A DNA stretch of 64,000 nt, from contig NC_068559.1 of NCBI RefSeq assembly GCF_022201045.2, forward strand, positions 27,163,501-27,227,500, given 5' to 3'. This DNA comes from Citrus sinensis (lineage: Eukaryota; Streptophyta; Magnoliopsida; Sapindales; Rutaceae). Each line of letters begins with the position of its first letter. Position 1 is the stretch's first letter. A model generated the notes under the pieces. It had not been told where the DNA came from. It saw nothing but the letters and a program-made list of their open reading frames with translations, and did not search any database. Positions 24,439 to 36,200 of the stretch are shown in pieces. The position numbers and the translations under genes are program-made.

Positions 24439-24631
24439 GGATAAACTTCGTAAACAGCTGGCGATAGAAACTGGTCAAAAATTCTAATTATATAAACCCA
24501 AAGGCATCCTCTCTCCCTCTCATATTGAGAGAAACAACAACCTGTTAACGTAACAAACACAACTCCATTGATCGCCCAAATCTGTAATTTGTGATTGCGA
24601 TCAAGGTGGGTGGAGAAGCAGATCATCAAAA

Positions 24632-24886
24632 ATGGGTTCTCATAATGGAAATGGAAACGCATGGGCTGATCAATGGGACAAGGACAATCACCACAACGTC
24701 AACCCCACTGCAAATTATTATACCCCAGAAGACAAGAAGGCTAAATATAAGAAGAAAGTCGGAGAAGGTCTTGACAAAACTAAAGAGGTAGCAATTACCG
24801 GCATGAAGAAGGCTAAGCTTGGTGCCTCTGCCAGTTTCAAATGGATCAAGCAAAAGTGCAACAGGAACAATTCTCATAAGTATTGA
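24632..24886 (+). CDS. Small basic protein of unknown function, plant-conserved type
   Basis: A single-exon frame for 84 residues. The N-terminus is Asn/His/Gly-rich (GSHNGNGNAWADQWD). The middle is Lys-rich (KKAKYKKKVGEGLDKTKE), and the C-terminal half reads GMKKAKLGASASFKWIKQK before an Asn/His tail. It has no signal peptide, no membrane segment and no Cys pair; one Cys is near the end. I recall small plant proteins with the same order, WADQWD then a K-rich KTKAVA..GxKKxKxGxxxGxxWIKxK motif, but none with a known function. The TATA box upstream, an untranslated leader and the family-like motif order argue that this is a real gene. An overlapping minus-strand frame (24626-24877) is its shadow. 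I give no function. Confidence 0.7.
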   Translation: MGSHNGNGNAWADQWDKDNHHNVNPTANYYTPEDKKAKYKKKVGEGLDKTKEVAITGMKKAKLGASASFKWIKQKCNRNNSHKY

Positions 24887-25387
24887 AATTATCCCTGTAA
24901 TGTCCGCAATTAATGATCTTTCTTCATTTCTGTTTTTCCTTTAATTAAATTGCTTCACAACTCTGTTTCTGTTATGTAAACATTTGGATACGTATTTGAT
25001 TGTGCCCTTCTTCTGCGTTTTAGTTTGTTTTGTTATGTTTGTGTAGAATTATGATTGGGACGTATGCAATAAATTGAGAGGCTTTTTTATCTGTTGATTT
25101 TGATGCCATTATTATTTTAGTTTTGTTTCTTTTGTTTATAGATGGTATTCTTCTAGATGGTATTCTTCATATTTCATATTCGTTCATCAAAGCGTAAGCA
25201 ATTATGTCATTGGTTCGTGCCTTTGAGCTGGTCAATACCTTGCCCATCTCGCCAAGAAAACAATATTATTAAGGCACCGGTCAATATTCACGTTGAAAAA
25301 AAAAATTCAATCAACCGTAAGCCTGCCCTTATATGAGACTTTTTCAAAGTGAGGGGTAGCTTGTTCAATTGATCTGGAATGATTTTA
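24887..25387. other. Intergenic, 3' flank of the 84-residue gene
   Basis: AT-rich. 'gcaataaattg' near 25067 could serve as its polyadenylation signal. Nothing else is seen. Confidence 0.4.
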
Positions 25388-25510
25388 GGGTCCTTCTATC
25401 TTACATGCATGTAAGATACATTCTTCTCACATAAATGGTATGTGGGTCCCACACATGCACTATTCATGTGAGAGGAATGTATCTTACATGCATGTAAGAT
25501 AGGGTTTACC
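25388..25510. mobile_element. Short fold-back MITE, Mutator-type target duplication
   Basis: A 123 bp element that is almost all inverted repeat. The arms 25396-25432 and 25466-25502 are 37 bp each with one mismatch. Each arm contains atcttacatgcatgtaagat, itself a perfect 20 bp palindrome. A perfect 9 bp direct repeat, atgatttta, flanks it at 25379-25387 and 25511-25519. 9 bp is the Mutator-like length. It has no coding capacity. The transcript would form a long stem. Confidence 0.8.
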
Positions 25511-25519
25511 ATGATTTTA

Positions 25520-26833
25520 ATATTGAGTCCTCTCATTCTGGATTCCGTTTAACTTTGATTTCCCCCCTACAACATGTGTAGCGCTAACAACAACGTGTTA
25601 ACTGTTGCAAGTTTCATTGAAATCAAGGCAGTGATGGAATGTCCAAGAAATAAGAGATTCCCTTATCTTTAAGCTTTTTCACGGCAGCACAAAATTCCAT
25701 ATCTATCTATAGATCGTTTGAGTGGGTTTTTAGATAGGGAAAGCAAAATCTTGAGCCCCAAATGAAGCGGGGATCAGGAGAAAAATGTTTTCAAAATTCT
25801 TAATCGGCGGAGTTCGGTTTTTGAGCTCCCCACTCCACTACCTTCTAATCCAGAATACTTATCATGTAATTTTTTAAGTGCACGATCACAAAGAAAGTCA
25901 TTTTAGCTCAAATTCTAATTTTAACACGTGGAATACACACCTAATAATTCATAGTCCACACCGAATAATTTATACTCCATGTGAGTCTTTGAAAATATAA
26001 AACATATGAATTTTTGGCATCGGTGGGATTGGGACTGGGGATGGGATCACCCTCCTCCCAGTCCCTAGATGAGTCCACATAATCACCCTTGACCCTTCCA
26101 TTCTACCTGAATACGGGGGCCACGTCAATATTATATTTGTGGCAGTGACAGCATCATTTCGTCTGTTTCTTTCTGACATCTTATGCCTTTTTCGTCAGCA
26201 GAGGTTGGAGTTCGAATTTTTCTTTGTATTAGTCTGTGTGATTGATCTGTAGTCAACTTTTCGGTCGGAAGTTTTTTGTTTCTCTCTCTCTCTCTTTTTA
26301 CCTTAGAAATTGGATTCATTTATCCATCTTATCTAATCTTATCGTTCCATTTCATACATGGACCGTATACTTCGGCATCTTGAGTCACGCGTCATGTATC
26401 ATTGATCTCTCTAGGAAGGAAAACAAACAGAAAAACCAAAAAAAAAAAAACAAAAAATGTGGCTCGAGCTGCGGTGTGGAGTAATAAAAATGGTCACGTG
26501 TTCCTCGAGCTCTAGATCAACTTAGCATCGCTTGACGGTTGAATGTTAGAAATAAAATTACCCCCCTTGCGCGTGCGTGCCTGCGGCGTTTTTTAAAAGA
26601 TGAGTCTCGGGCACTCAAAACAGTTAAAAAGTTTGTTACTAGTCCCAAGGCAATAGTGTCTCCATGGTAGTGGCTGAGCATTAATTGTAAACAACCTAAA
26701 AATAAAAGTTCATTATTATATTGACTCGGTCAGTTTCTCTTGAAGCTTATTCATTCATCTCCAATCCACAGACTTGTAACTGTAACATATTGAAGAAAAA
26801 AATTAATCTGGCTGGAGCTTTGCCGCAGCAAGA
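25520..26833. other. Intergenic and promoter side of the aldo-keto reductase
   Basis: No gene supported. It contains T/A-rich tracts and a C/T-rich stretch at 26280-26300. The last part (from about 26700) is the likely 5' UTR and core promoter of the reductase gene. I see no clean TATA box. Confidence 0.4.
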
Positions 26834-28091
26834 ATGGATCAGGGTTCAGAGATGGGTTCTATCAGTATCCCGGATGTTCCTCTGAAGTCGAGCAACAGGA
26901 GAATGCCGGTCTTGGGCCTCGGCACGGCGGCCTCTCCGTTTTCAGGATCAGAAACGACTAAACTGGCAATTCTTGAAGCAATGAAGCTTGGTTACAGACA
27001 CTTCGACACGGCTACGCTCTATCAAACGGAGCAGCCGCTTGGTGATGCAATAGCTGAAGCACTCTCTACCGGCATAATTAAGAGTCGAGATGAACTTTTT
27101 ATCGCATCGAAGCTTTGGTGCAGCGACGCTCATCGTGAACTCGTTGTTCCTGCCCTTCAGAAGAGCTTAGAGTAAAGCATTTCTCTTGCATGATCAGATC
27201 GATTTTGGGTCCATGACCATATGTCGAATTCTTGTTGATCAATAAGTCCCTTTGTGTGCTTATACCCCTTTTGTGCAGGAATCTTCAGTTGGAGTACATT
27301 GATCTCTATGTCATTCATTGGCCCGTGAGCTCGAAGCCGGGGAGCTACGAGTTTCCGATAAAGAAAGAAGACTTCCTTCCCATGGACTTCAAGTCTGTCT
27401 GGGAAGCCATGGAAGAATGCCAAAATCTTGGCTATACCAAGGCCATTGGTGTCAGCAATTTCTCATGTAAAAAGCTTGGTGACATCCTTGCCACAGCGAA
27501 GATTCCTCCTGCTGCGAATCAAGTGAGTTTCTTAAAGAAATATTTGTGAGTTTTCTGAGTGGATTTTATCTGAAGTTTTTGCAATTTCAAAAGGTGGAAA
27601 TGAACCCACTATGGCAACAAAACAAACTGAGAGAGTTCTGCAAGGCTAAAGATATCCAATTGGCAGCTTATGCTCCCCTAGGAGCCAGAGGAACCATTTG
27701 GGGCAGCAATAGAGTTATGGAATGTGAGGTGCTGAAAGAAATTGCAGAAGCCAAAGGGAAGACCGTTGCCCAGGTGCTTATTTAACTTTGAACCATTTGT
27801 TCACTCAATTTTATATCACAGTTTTGATGAATTCAGAAACTTGGGATGAAATACTTTTGGAAACAGGTGTGTTTAAGATGGGCATACGAGCAAGGGGTCT
27901 GTGTGGTGGTAAAGAGTTTCAACAAGGAGAGGATGAAAGAGAACCTTGACATATTCAACTGGGAATTAACCGATGAAGAGACCAAGAAAATCAGTGATAT
28001 CCCACAAAGCAGAGGGTGCCTTGGAGAAGATTACATCTCAGCGAATGGACCCATCAAGACAATTGAGGAACTCTGGGATGGAGAAACTTAA
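26834..28091 (+). CDS. Aldo-keto reductase, AKR4 type (codeinone/methylecgonone reductase-like)
   Basis: Four exons, 26834-27171, 27279-27522, 27594-27773 and 27867-28091, all with GT-AG introns of 71-107 bp and matching phase. They give 328 residues, the family's usual length. This is a cytosolic NAD(P)H-dependent carbonyl reductase with a TIM barrel. The catalytic tetrad is complete: D58 and Y63 in [12 protein letters not shown]93 in IASKLW, H126 in VIHWP. Other family marks are [10 protein letters not shown] (about 170-179), [10 protein letters not shown] (about 194-203) and the cofactor-phosphate site [14 protein letters not shown] (about 267-280). Closest relatives by motif are the plant AKR4 group that includes codeinone reductase-like, methylecgonone reductase-like, deoxymugineic acid synthase and chalcone reductase. 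Sequence alone does not give the substrate. The ATG at 26834 starts the reading MDQGSEMGS; a second Met six codons on is also possible. Confidence 0.93.
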
Positions 28092-28866
28092 CTTAAAAAG
28101 TTGATCATAGCTAGAGGTACACCGCATTCTTGTAACGACAAATGTTATTTCCATCAATATGATCAGCTTTTCGAATTGAGCTTTCAACTTTCCCATAATC
28201 TTGAACAAAATAATCATAAAGGACCTGAATCCATTGAAGTTTCAATTCTTCTGCCCATTTGTTCATGTATGGATTAGTCAAGCCTATTTGCTATTGCTGC
28301 CAAAAAGCCACGCTCTGAATGCGTTGCATTTCAACTTTACCCAGAAAAGAAAAGCGAAAAAAACATGATCTGAAACGAGGATTAATCCTCCGAGAAACCA
28401 TTATAATCGTTTCTAGTGCCACATTTCAACTCATTTATTAACTTAACTACTTAAGTTGCATCTCTGCGGTTTCGCAGGCATGTAAGAGTGCTCATTTTAT
28501 TTGGAAGAATGGGGAATAATGAGCTTTTCCTTGCAAGTTACAAGGCTAAACGACTCAAGGCTGAGCGTTTTACGTTTATTCAGAAACCACCCATGGAATT
28601 TCAAACCATATTTATAGAGAAAACAAACAAGAAAGTTCCAAATCCATAAATGAAAATCATTCCCTCTATTTCAGTCACATACAAGTACAGACACGTACTC
28701 CAACCCTAGTGGAAAGTAGGTAGGAACATAAAGCTTAGAGCTTACACTCTCTCTATGATTTCCATACCTCATCTTTGCAGCTTGATAAATGGCATTAGAC
28801 AAGATTTAACGCCAACATCAGTGTATCTTCTAGGAACATAAATTATAAACAAACAGAATGATAAAT
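28092..28866. other. Gap between two convergent genes
   Basis: 775 bp holding the 3' ends of the reductase (plus) and of the papain-like gene (minus). No further gene or repeat is seen. Confidence 0.5.
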
Positions 28867-31812
28867 TCAGCATCGCTGGGGCCGTTCATAACTAGGAGGT
28901 AAGGATGGGCAGTTTTCGTTCATGTTGGCATATGGCTCTATGGTGTTGTATTGAGGCAGTTCCATCCTATACTCACCAAGAATCTGGCAAAAGGGGAGCT
29001 TGGCTTCCTCGTTGTTGCACCAGCTTGGCAGGCGTGTTTGATTATTTTCAAAAATCTTAAGCATGTATGCATCACGAATCTGTTACCAGGAAAAAATGTG
29101 CAATGAAATAGAACTTGCAATTTGTGTAAAACAAAGGAGACCAAACAATTTAATACTTACAGTAAATTCAGTCACTTGTATAGAGTTGGAAATAGGACCA
29201 AAGACTCCAGCTTCTTTATACATTTCAAGAATAAAGGCAACACATGTAGTTGATTTCCCATCACTGTATACCCATTCATCTTGCTCGGGGATGGTAAGTA
29301 ACTGATCAAAGGATATGCCACGCTTTTCAATCTCATCTAGAATTCCATGGAGATCTAAATCCTGATAAGAACAGGTGAAGGAGAAATAGCAATTTCTTTA
29401 TGAATCATTTAACATGGAACAGGAATAATAACAACTAATTCAACTATCTCAGACAAGTGAAGCAAAAATTAGAAAGCACACTTCCAATTATCCATATTTC
29501 AACAGACAAGTTTAAAATTGTTCACAAAAAAAAGACAAAAAGGGAAAGAAAGTAATTGAGGATTAAGCACAGAGTACCTCAGTTCCAAGCCGCTTGTTTA
29601 GAGCTTCATTCCACATATTTGCAGCGTATGCTGGCTGCACTCTAGTCCACATAGACATGACAGAAACCACCTGCAAATAGAATCAGACAATCATGAATCT
29701 CCTCATCCTGTATTTCCAAATACAATGCAAATGCATAGTGATTATATAGACTCTTACTCCTCTTTTTGGGAAAGAAGAGTGATAATAACCACTAAACTAA
29801 GCAGAGGGACCAACTTCCAACACCACCATAAATTTGGATTTAGGAAGCAAAACTATCTATAACCATGACTGTTACACCTGGTAAACCATACACGTCATTT
29901 TTTTCATGTTTACTCCCTTGAATACTGCCTGCACACATGTATACGATGCACAAACATACCACACCCATGATGGCAGAGCACGTCCCTGATAAAAGATATC
30001 CACACTTGAAAACAGGATGCCATAGCAAGACCTAAAATAGAACTCGTGTGCTTCTCATGCACGTGACCAACTAATAATTACTTCACAAGCAGCATACCAA
30101 CCACTTAATACAACAGTATATTTTTCATGTAGCACACAAGTTCAATAAACAGGTAAATCTTATTAAACTAACACATACCAAGTGAGCATCAAGGGGTGGT
30201 GGATAGTTGTCTGCCATAGTGTCAATCCAACTAAATATCATGTTATGATAACCATATGGCTTTCCTGACATGCTCCGGGCATATTCCCAAGCTGCTGTAG
30301 AGTTGAACTTTGCACGTACATCAGGATGTAAAGGAAGTAAGGCTATCTGTGGATTAGAATCATCCTTAAGTGCTAATTCCCACCATTCATCCCATGGAAT
30401 AACCACTATGATTTCTTCTCCCTGCAAATTCAAACAATTATGTGTTGTAAGCACAGCACATTTATTTCCACAAAACTCATTTCCATATAGGTCAGACCCT
30501 TTTCTTTCCTATTCCATTTATCCTGGTCTGGCAAATCTATATTTCTTCAATGCATACCTTTTCATTCTCATGTCCTGACTCACCAACCCATAGATTACCC
30601 TCTTTGTCCTTCAAACATACAGCTGTATGACCAGCAAATGCTCCCGTCACCCATTTTTCCAAAGTCTCAAATCCACCCCACCGACCACGGATCTTTGACA
30701 CTGCCAAAAAATCACCAGAATGTACATCCTCTGGATTAATGGTTGCATGCCAAGGCTGAGGACGTTTTTCAAATGTTGCACCCATGTGCTTCTCTAGGAA
30801 AGCCAGGTTAGCATTCTGGCCCCAGTGAGAGTTTGAAAACAGAGGCAAGATATCTATTAGAGAAAGCAAGGTCCCCATCATTCCTGATGGCATGAGAAAT
30901 ACAGAGACTCCATGCTGCTTCACCTGCTCAAGGGACAGTGAAAATGTCACGCCTGTACAACATAATAATGAGCAAAAACGTAACAGACAAGAAAATTCTG
31001 CATACATATTCTAACTCAGCAGGTTCTTCCCAAGAGTCAAATTTCAGTGTATGTTCTCGAGCAGAGAAGTAGTAGTCCCAAGTAACCCTGTAAGGTGTTG
31101 CAAAAACATACAGATCCATACACGTCCAGCTGTGCGCATCAGATGTCTGCCATAAGAACAAATTAGTTTCACAGGAAAGTAAACAGCAACAGTAACAACA
31201 CACCATTACAAGAAAACACTAAAATTTCAATTACCGACCTATCAAAGCCCTGTTCATACTATTCCAAATTTTCAGTTTACTGAGACATTTAAACAAATTC
31301 AACTTCTTTCAATAATCAACGCTTTTCCTGAGATACTAGAGACTGACAGAAATATCTATATGCTAAATTGCAAGCATAAATTTATTCACTGGATTCAATG
31401 AATGCCCAGAGTTGTAAGTAATATCACTAATTAAGCGGTAATAATCAGAATTAGAATTATACAAGAAAACGAAATGGCAATAATAAAAATCAAAATAAAC
31501 AAGCAAGGTTACCTTGAGATAGAGGATGCCGCCGCCCAAGGCAGGCTCAAGATCACCTTCGGTGAACTCGAGGCGAGCTTCGTTACCGTAAAAGCAGGCA
31601 CCTTTCCACTCGATTGACCCATTATTAGGAGTGACCGATCCGACATAATAAGGCAACAAATCAACGGCACTGTGAAAATTATTCAGTACCGGCCAGGATA
31701 ACTGACGTGGCAGAACTGGAAGCACGTCGTTCACTCTAAACGGAACCTTGAAGCCTTGACCAAAACCTAATCCTAAAAAACACAATAACAACACCAATAA
31801 ATATCGAGACAT
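28867..31812 (-). CDS. Secreted protein with a likely permuted papain/NlpC-P60 domain
   Basis: Seven exons by GT-AG sites and phase, all phase 0: 31513-31812, 31006-31146, 30558-30923, 30179-30421, 29578-29670, 29161-29361 and 28867-29079, giving 518 residues. A signal peptide (1-19, YLLVLLLCFLGLGFG) leads. The N-terminal part (20-200) has no domain I know. From about 213 the order HSGDFLAVSKIRG, then AFAGHTAVCLKD (H246), then GKPYGYHNMIF (about 325-335), then STTCVAFILEMYKEAGVFG (C421) is that of circularly permuted papain-like enzymes. In those (YiiX/LRAT-type NlpC/P60) a His after a GD(l/f) strand comes first and the Cys of (F)CSxxVxxxxxxAG comes later. This is my inference from residue order. 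The C-terminal 70 residues hold several Cys and Pro. The product should enter the secretory pathway. I know of no assigned plant function. Confidence 0.85.
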
Positions 31813-32173
31813 GGCAACGTTTCTTTTTCCCCCTTTTATTTGATCAATTAAAGTCTGCAGATTATAAAAAAAAACCCTACAAAGCTTTTAGAATTTTTTA
31901 GCTCAATTAAACGGGCGATCTTAAAGTGGGTCCATGGATTCGAGTTGGCATGTGAGGGCGAGGAGGGAAGGATTCTTTGGTCTGTCTAGCTTCGAATTTG
32001 GATATTATGGGTTGGTGATGGTGGCATTGACTAATCGACTTTTGTTTGATGATCATTCTGTACTTTAACGTTGAGAGATGCTTAAGTGGCGAATCAGCTT
32101 GGCTACGCGTGTCCGGTTCTTCGAACATTCAGTAACTGCCGCCGCGGTTAGCAATATATATACGGAGCCCTAC
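31813..32173. other. 5' flank of the papain-like gene
   Basis: Upstream sequence for the minus-strand gene starting at 31812. There is no obvious TATA box. An A run at 31867-31873 lies in the likely leader. Confidence 0.35.
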
Positions 32174-32277
32174 GTTACAATTAATGTAACATACACGCTC
32201 AACAACAACTACATAAATAATAGACCCACATAATTTATGTGGTTGTTGTTAAATGTATATGTTACATTAATTGTAAC
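32174..32277. mobile_element. Fold-back MITE, about 104 bp
   Basis: The left arm gttacaattaatgtaacat... and the right arm ...atgttacattaattgtaac are inverted repeats of about 45 bp with a handful of mismatches around a loop of about 14 bp. The outer 17 bp are perfectly inverted, and each holds the small palindrome gttacaattaatgtaac. I cannot fix a target duplication; a TA pair is possible. It lies about 360 bp upstream of the papain-like gene. Confidence 0.65.
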
Positions 32278-33258
32278 ATAATATTTGTCTATATATATAT
32301 ATTTTTTTAAATTTCAGTTCGAGAAGAATGTTTTTATTTATTTATTTTTAATGATAGTTCAATACTTCAATATGTATGAGGTTAAATTTTGTCAATTACA
32401 GAATAATTTCCGAAATTACTGTAAATATATGCACAATGACATTTAACAACAAATACGATAAAGAATACTAACAAACGATTTGTGACGTTAACCAAAAAAT
32501 TCATAATTTTTCTATGATTTAAAAAAAATAAAAATAAAATCTAATAATGAATCGTATTATCTCCCATATACACCTGCCGTCCAAATGAAACTAATCTTTT
32601 TCTGCGTTCGAGTGTTTAACCTTGCCCCCTAGCGAGCAAGAGTAACTGCTTAACTATAACAACAATTTAAAGTAATTAACACTAAGAAATGCCAAATTTG
32701 AGTAAATGATACAAGCTGCAAATGGGGAAAAAGTTATAATCGAGAACCACAGGAAGTCTGGAATCCAGATGATGTACAAGTAGAACACCATGAGAACGAG
32801 TTGCCCTCAAACAACTCCAGTAAATTAATTTGTAAACCATCATCATCATCTCAAGTCAGAACCCAAACTCAAGCACCATTAGCTACCCGTCATTAGTAAT
32901 TTGAAACAGAATCAATATTTTCCCTCCAAAGAAACTTCAATCACATAAATGATAAATTAGGCATCAGCAACTTTACAAATCATTATCTATCTCAGATTGC
33001 ACAAAGGTAAGGACTGCGTCAAACTCTGAACCTGTATTTGATAGGACGCTGGCAGGCAGTGGGATAGCACCAAACCTTCACAAACCCCTGCATGCAAAAT
33101 TTCACTACTACATCATTAGACATATCTCATCAGCCTGGATAACTCCATCAAAGTTATTACCTGAATCACATGCTCCTCAGATTGAAGGGACTGACATGTA
33201 TGCTTGGAGGACACAGCATACAATTTTCAAGCAGATGCAGATTGCTAAGCAAGCCACT
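32278..33258. other. Intergenic, 3' side of the MYND gene
   Basis: About 1 kb without a coding signal. The right part (from about 32700) is likely 3' UTR and flank of the minus-strand MYND gene. Confidence 0.4.
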
Positions 33259-36200
33259 TCACATCCCAAATAGGAAGCAATTTGAATAGCAAGGAAGAAA
33301 TAAAGCACTGTCTTCAACCACCATCGGCTGCCTAAATGGGTTTAATTGAATCTACAAGACATAGGCTTTGAATTAAAATCTGATCAAATAGAAGAATAGG
33401 TTTATTACCATTTTAACAACATCAAAATTACAAAGAAGCAATGTGGACATACAGGAACTGAAAGAGGACAACCAGTTAGGGTGGTTATGCAAGAAGCTGC
33501 AAGATGACAAGCTTCTTCACAGTAATCAGAAAATACTGCTGGGACATTAATCTCTTTTATTAGCTCCTGAAAAGCAGTCATCCAAGCACTTGAGAAGTGA
33601 CGAATGAAGTGCAAGCACATAGACATAGCAAAACCAGTTAAAGCAATTAAAGCGTACAATAGTTGACGACCAACTTGAATAAGCAGCAATGCCAGCATTT
33701 GGAGCAATGATTAAATGAGGAAATGAATCCTGTCAGTAGAAAATAAGTCATGAGAAATAAAAGACATAAAACAATGCAGATATAAGACTTCCAAGATGGG
33801 AGGCTTTTGATGGACTACTAATGAAAGAAAAAAGAAGCACATATAAATGTCTGAGCAGTGCAGAAGAGTACACCTTTATGATATCTCTAAAACAATCATG
33901 ATAAAATCCTTTGTGTAGATGCAATGTCACTGCTGAAGATCTAACTGTGCCTACACTATGATCGAGCTCCTCACTTGGAGATTTGCATATGCAATCAGAG
34001 TCGGTGCAATGAGCATAACTACAAAGATAAATCTTCTCACCATCCCTAATCATTAAACAAGCATGAAAAGAAGAATTAAGTATTGAGAAAATAATTGATG
34101 CAAGTATTATCAATTCTTTTCACTAGATTCTAGAAGATTAGCAAGGAATACCCAGAAGTAGCAATTGCCTTATCTTCACGAGAAGTGCATCGATTAAAAA
34201 ATAAATCAACAAAGGCTTATCCAAAATATAAAATAAATAAAGGAATTGCAACTTCACAATTTATATCCTCATGCCCTGTCAGATGGGACTGGGTCATTGG
34301 CCAAGATCCTTCCTTACAGCCTGGCCAACTATTCATGAGGCCTATTTGGAATAAGCTAATTTAAGCATAACTGCATACGAGACCTAACCAGACCCTTGCC
34401 AACATGAATATTGTAAACATAAGAAATATAAACATCTAACAGGGCTTGAATTAATTAATGTTTATCTTTCCATTATATGTATAATATAAACTACTAAGCA
34501 CACTGAAGACTTGGATTTGACTCCCCGATGACTGGAACACAGCCAATTCACGACTGACCTATTTGGTGGAATTTCAGGTCCAATAATCTCCATATGCACC
34601 TGCACACCAGGAAAAAGTGCACGCAACTCCCCAAAGACAGGAAGTTGTAGAAGCTCTTGCTCAGGCCCTGAGAAGTTCAAATCAAGAAGTAAAACTGCAG
34701 AAATACTACTGCAACTGAATACTAACCAGATTTTGTGTAAGGAGATGAACCGAGAACATGCATTCAGAGGAGCAATAAGAAAATTAAGAGTATTCCCCAA
34801 TGAAAATAATTCAGCATTAACAAATATTAAATCATGTATATATGTTACTAAAGCCTAAACCGCAGTGTTTAGCATATGCTTTAGAATTTGATCACCAATA
34901 GCTACAATTCTTTAACCAATTATAACCTGATCACTAACAATCCTGAACTAAAAAACACCTCTCAGACATCAAAATTGAATGTTATCCTTGGCATATAATT
35001 ATAATGAAGAAGTTATTGAAAGGGAATTTTCTAAATTGCAAGCCGTTAAAAGTCCACGCACTCGAAGCAGTTCAAAAAAGAAATGCTTAGAGAGTGAAAA
35101 GTTGAAGGAAAGACTATACCAAGGTAGTGTATGCAAAGTTTACGACTGATTTCTGAACTAAAGCTTCTCAATCCAGCAACTTGAGCGGCATAATATATTG
35201 TAAGTGGCTGCAGTTAGAAACTAAAAGATGAGAGCGGTAATAACAACCTGCATATGTTTGAGTGGCTGGAAAAAGTTACAAGTATTCACTTAAGATTGTG
35301 TCTTGACAATTAGATGTTAATGCACATCTGGGGTAAGAGTGTTTCAGTCCTCAAACTCCAACATCCAAATATAGCCTAAAAGCTAAAGCATTCCTGAATT
35401 AGAGAGATCTTGTAAAACAAAGTAAAGCAACCAGGTAAGCGTCCATTCATCAAATATATTCCAGATTCGGCCGTGTGAGATTAAAGGTATTCTGATTAGG
35501 AATTGTGTAATTACAATGATTGAAAAGGATATACAGACACATGCTTTAACTTATTATTTTTTAACACCATACATATCTTACCCAGTGCAGAAGCAAAGCA
35601 ATGGGTGAATGCAGCGGGATGCTTCTCCACTCATAGTAATCCTTCCAGCCACATAAATCCTTTGATATTGGAGATGAAGGCCCTACATGATACAAGAAAA
35701 AATTAGACAAGCCAATTGTTACATGGAAGCAAGAAGGTGAAGCAAACGACAATACCATAACATGGGCACAAGATTCTAGGGAGATCCCAACCATCATCTT
35801 TTGACCTGCCAGTAAAGTAACATATGCGAACAAGATTAAAGAGTTACAATAATAACAATAATAATGATAATGACACATGCCAGAAATAATCCAATCTACT
35901 AATGCCCCAGTATCCACAATGACAATTTTTCCCTCACCCAAGGATTAACAAATTGTAAAAGCATCACCAAAAATTGAGAAGAATATGAACCATAGTCCTT
36001 CCTCTTATTCTTGTCATGTAGATGGACCAGTATAATCTTAATCTTGTAATACAATTTAAAACTGTTTTATAGTTGAAACAACATGTTAATGTAGTCTGTG
36101 GAGATAATTTATATGCTTTTGACAGATTATTAGGCACAAAGGGATGATTGACTCAAGTAGTGAAACTTAAAACAAAGCACAACCAGGCAAGTGTGATTTG

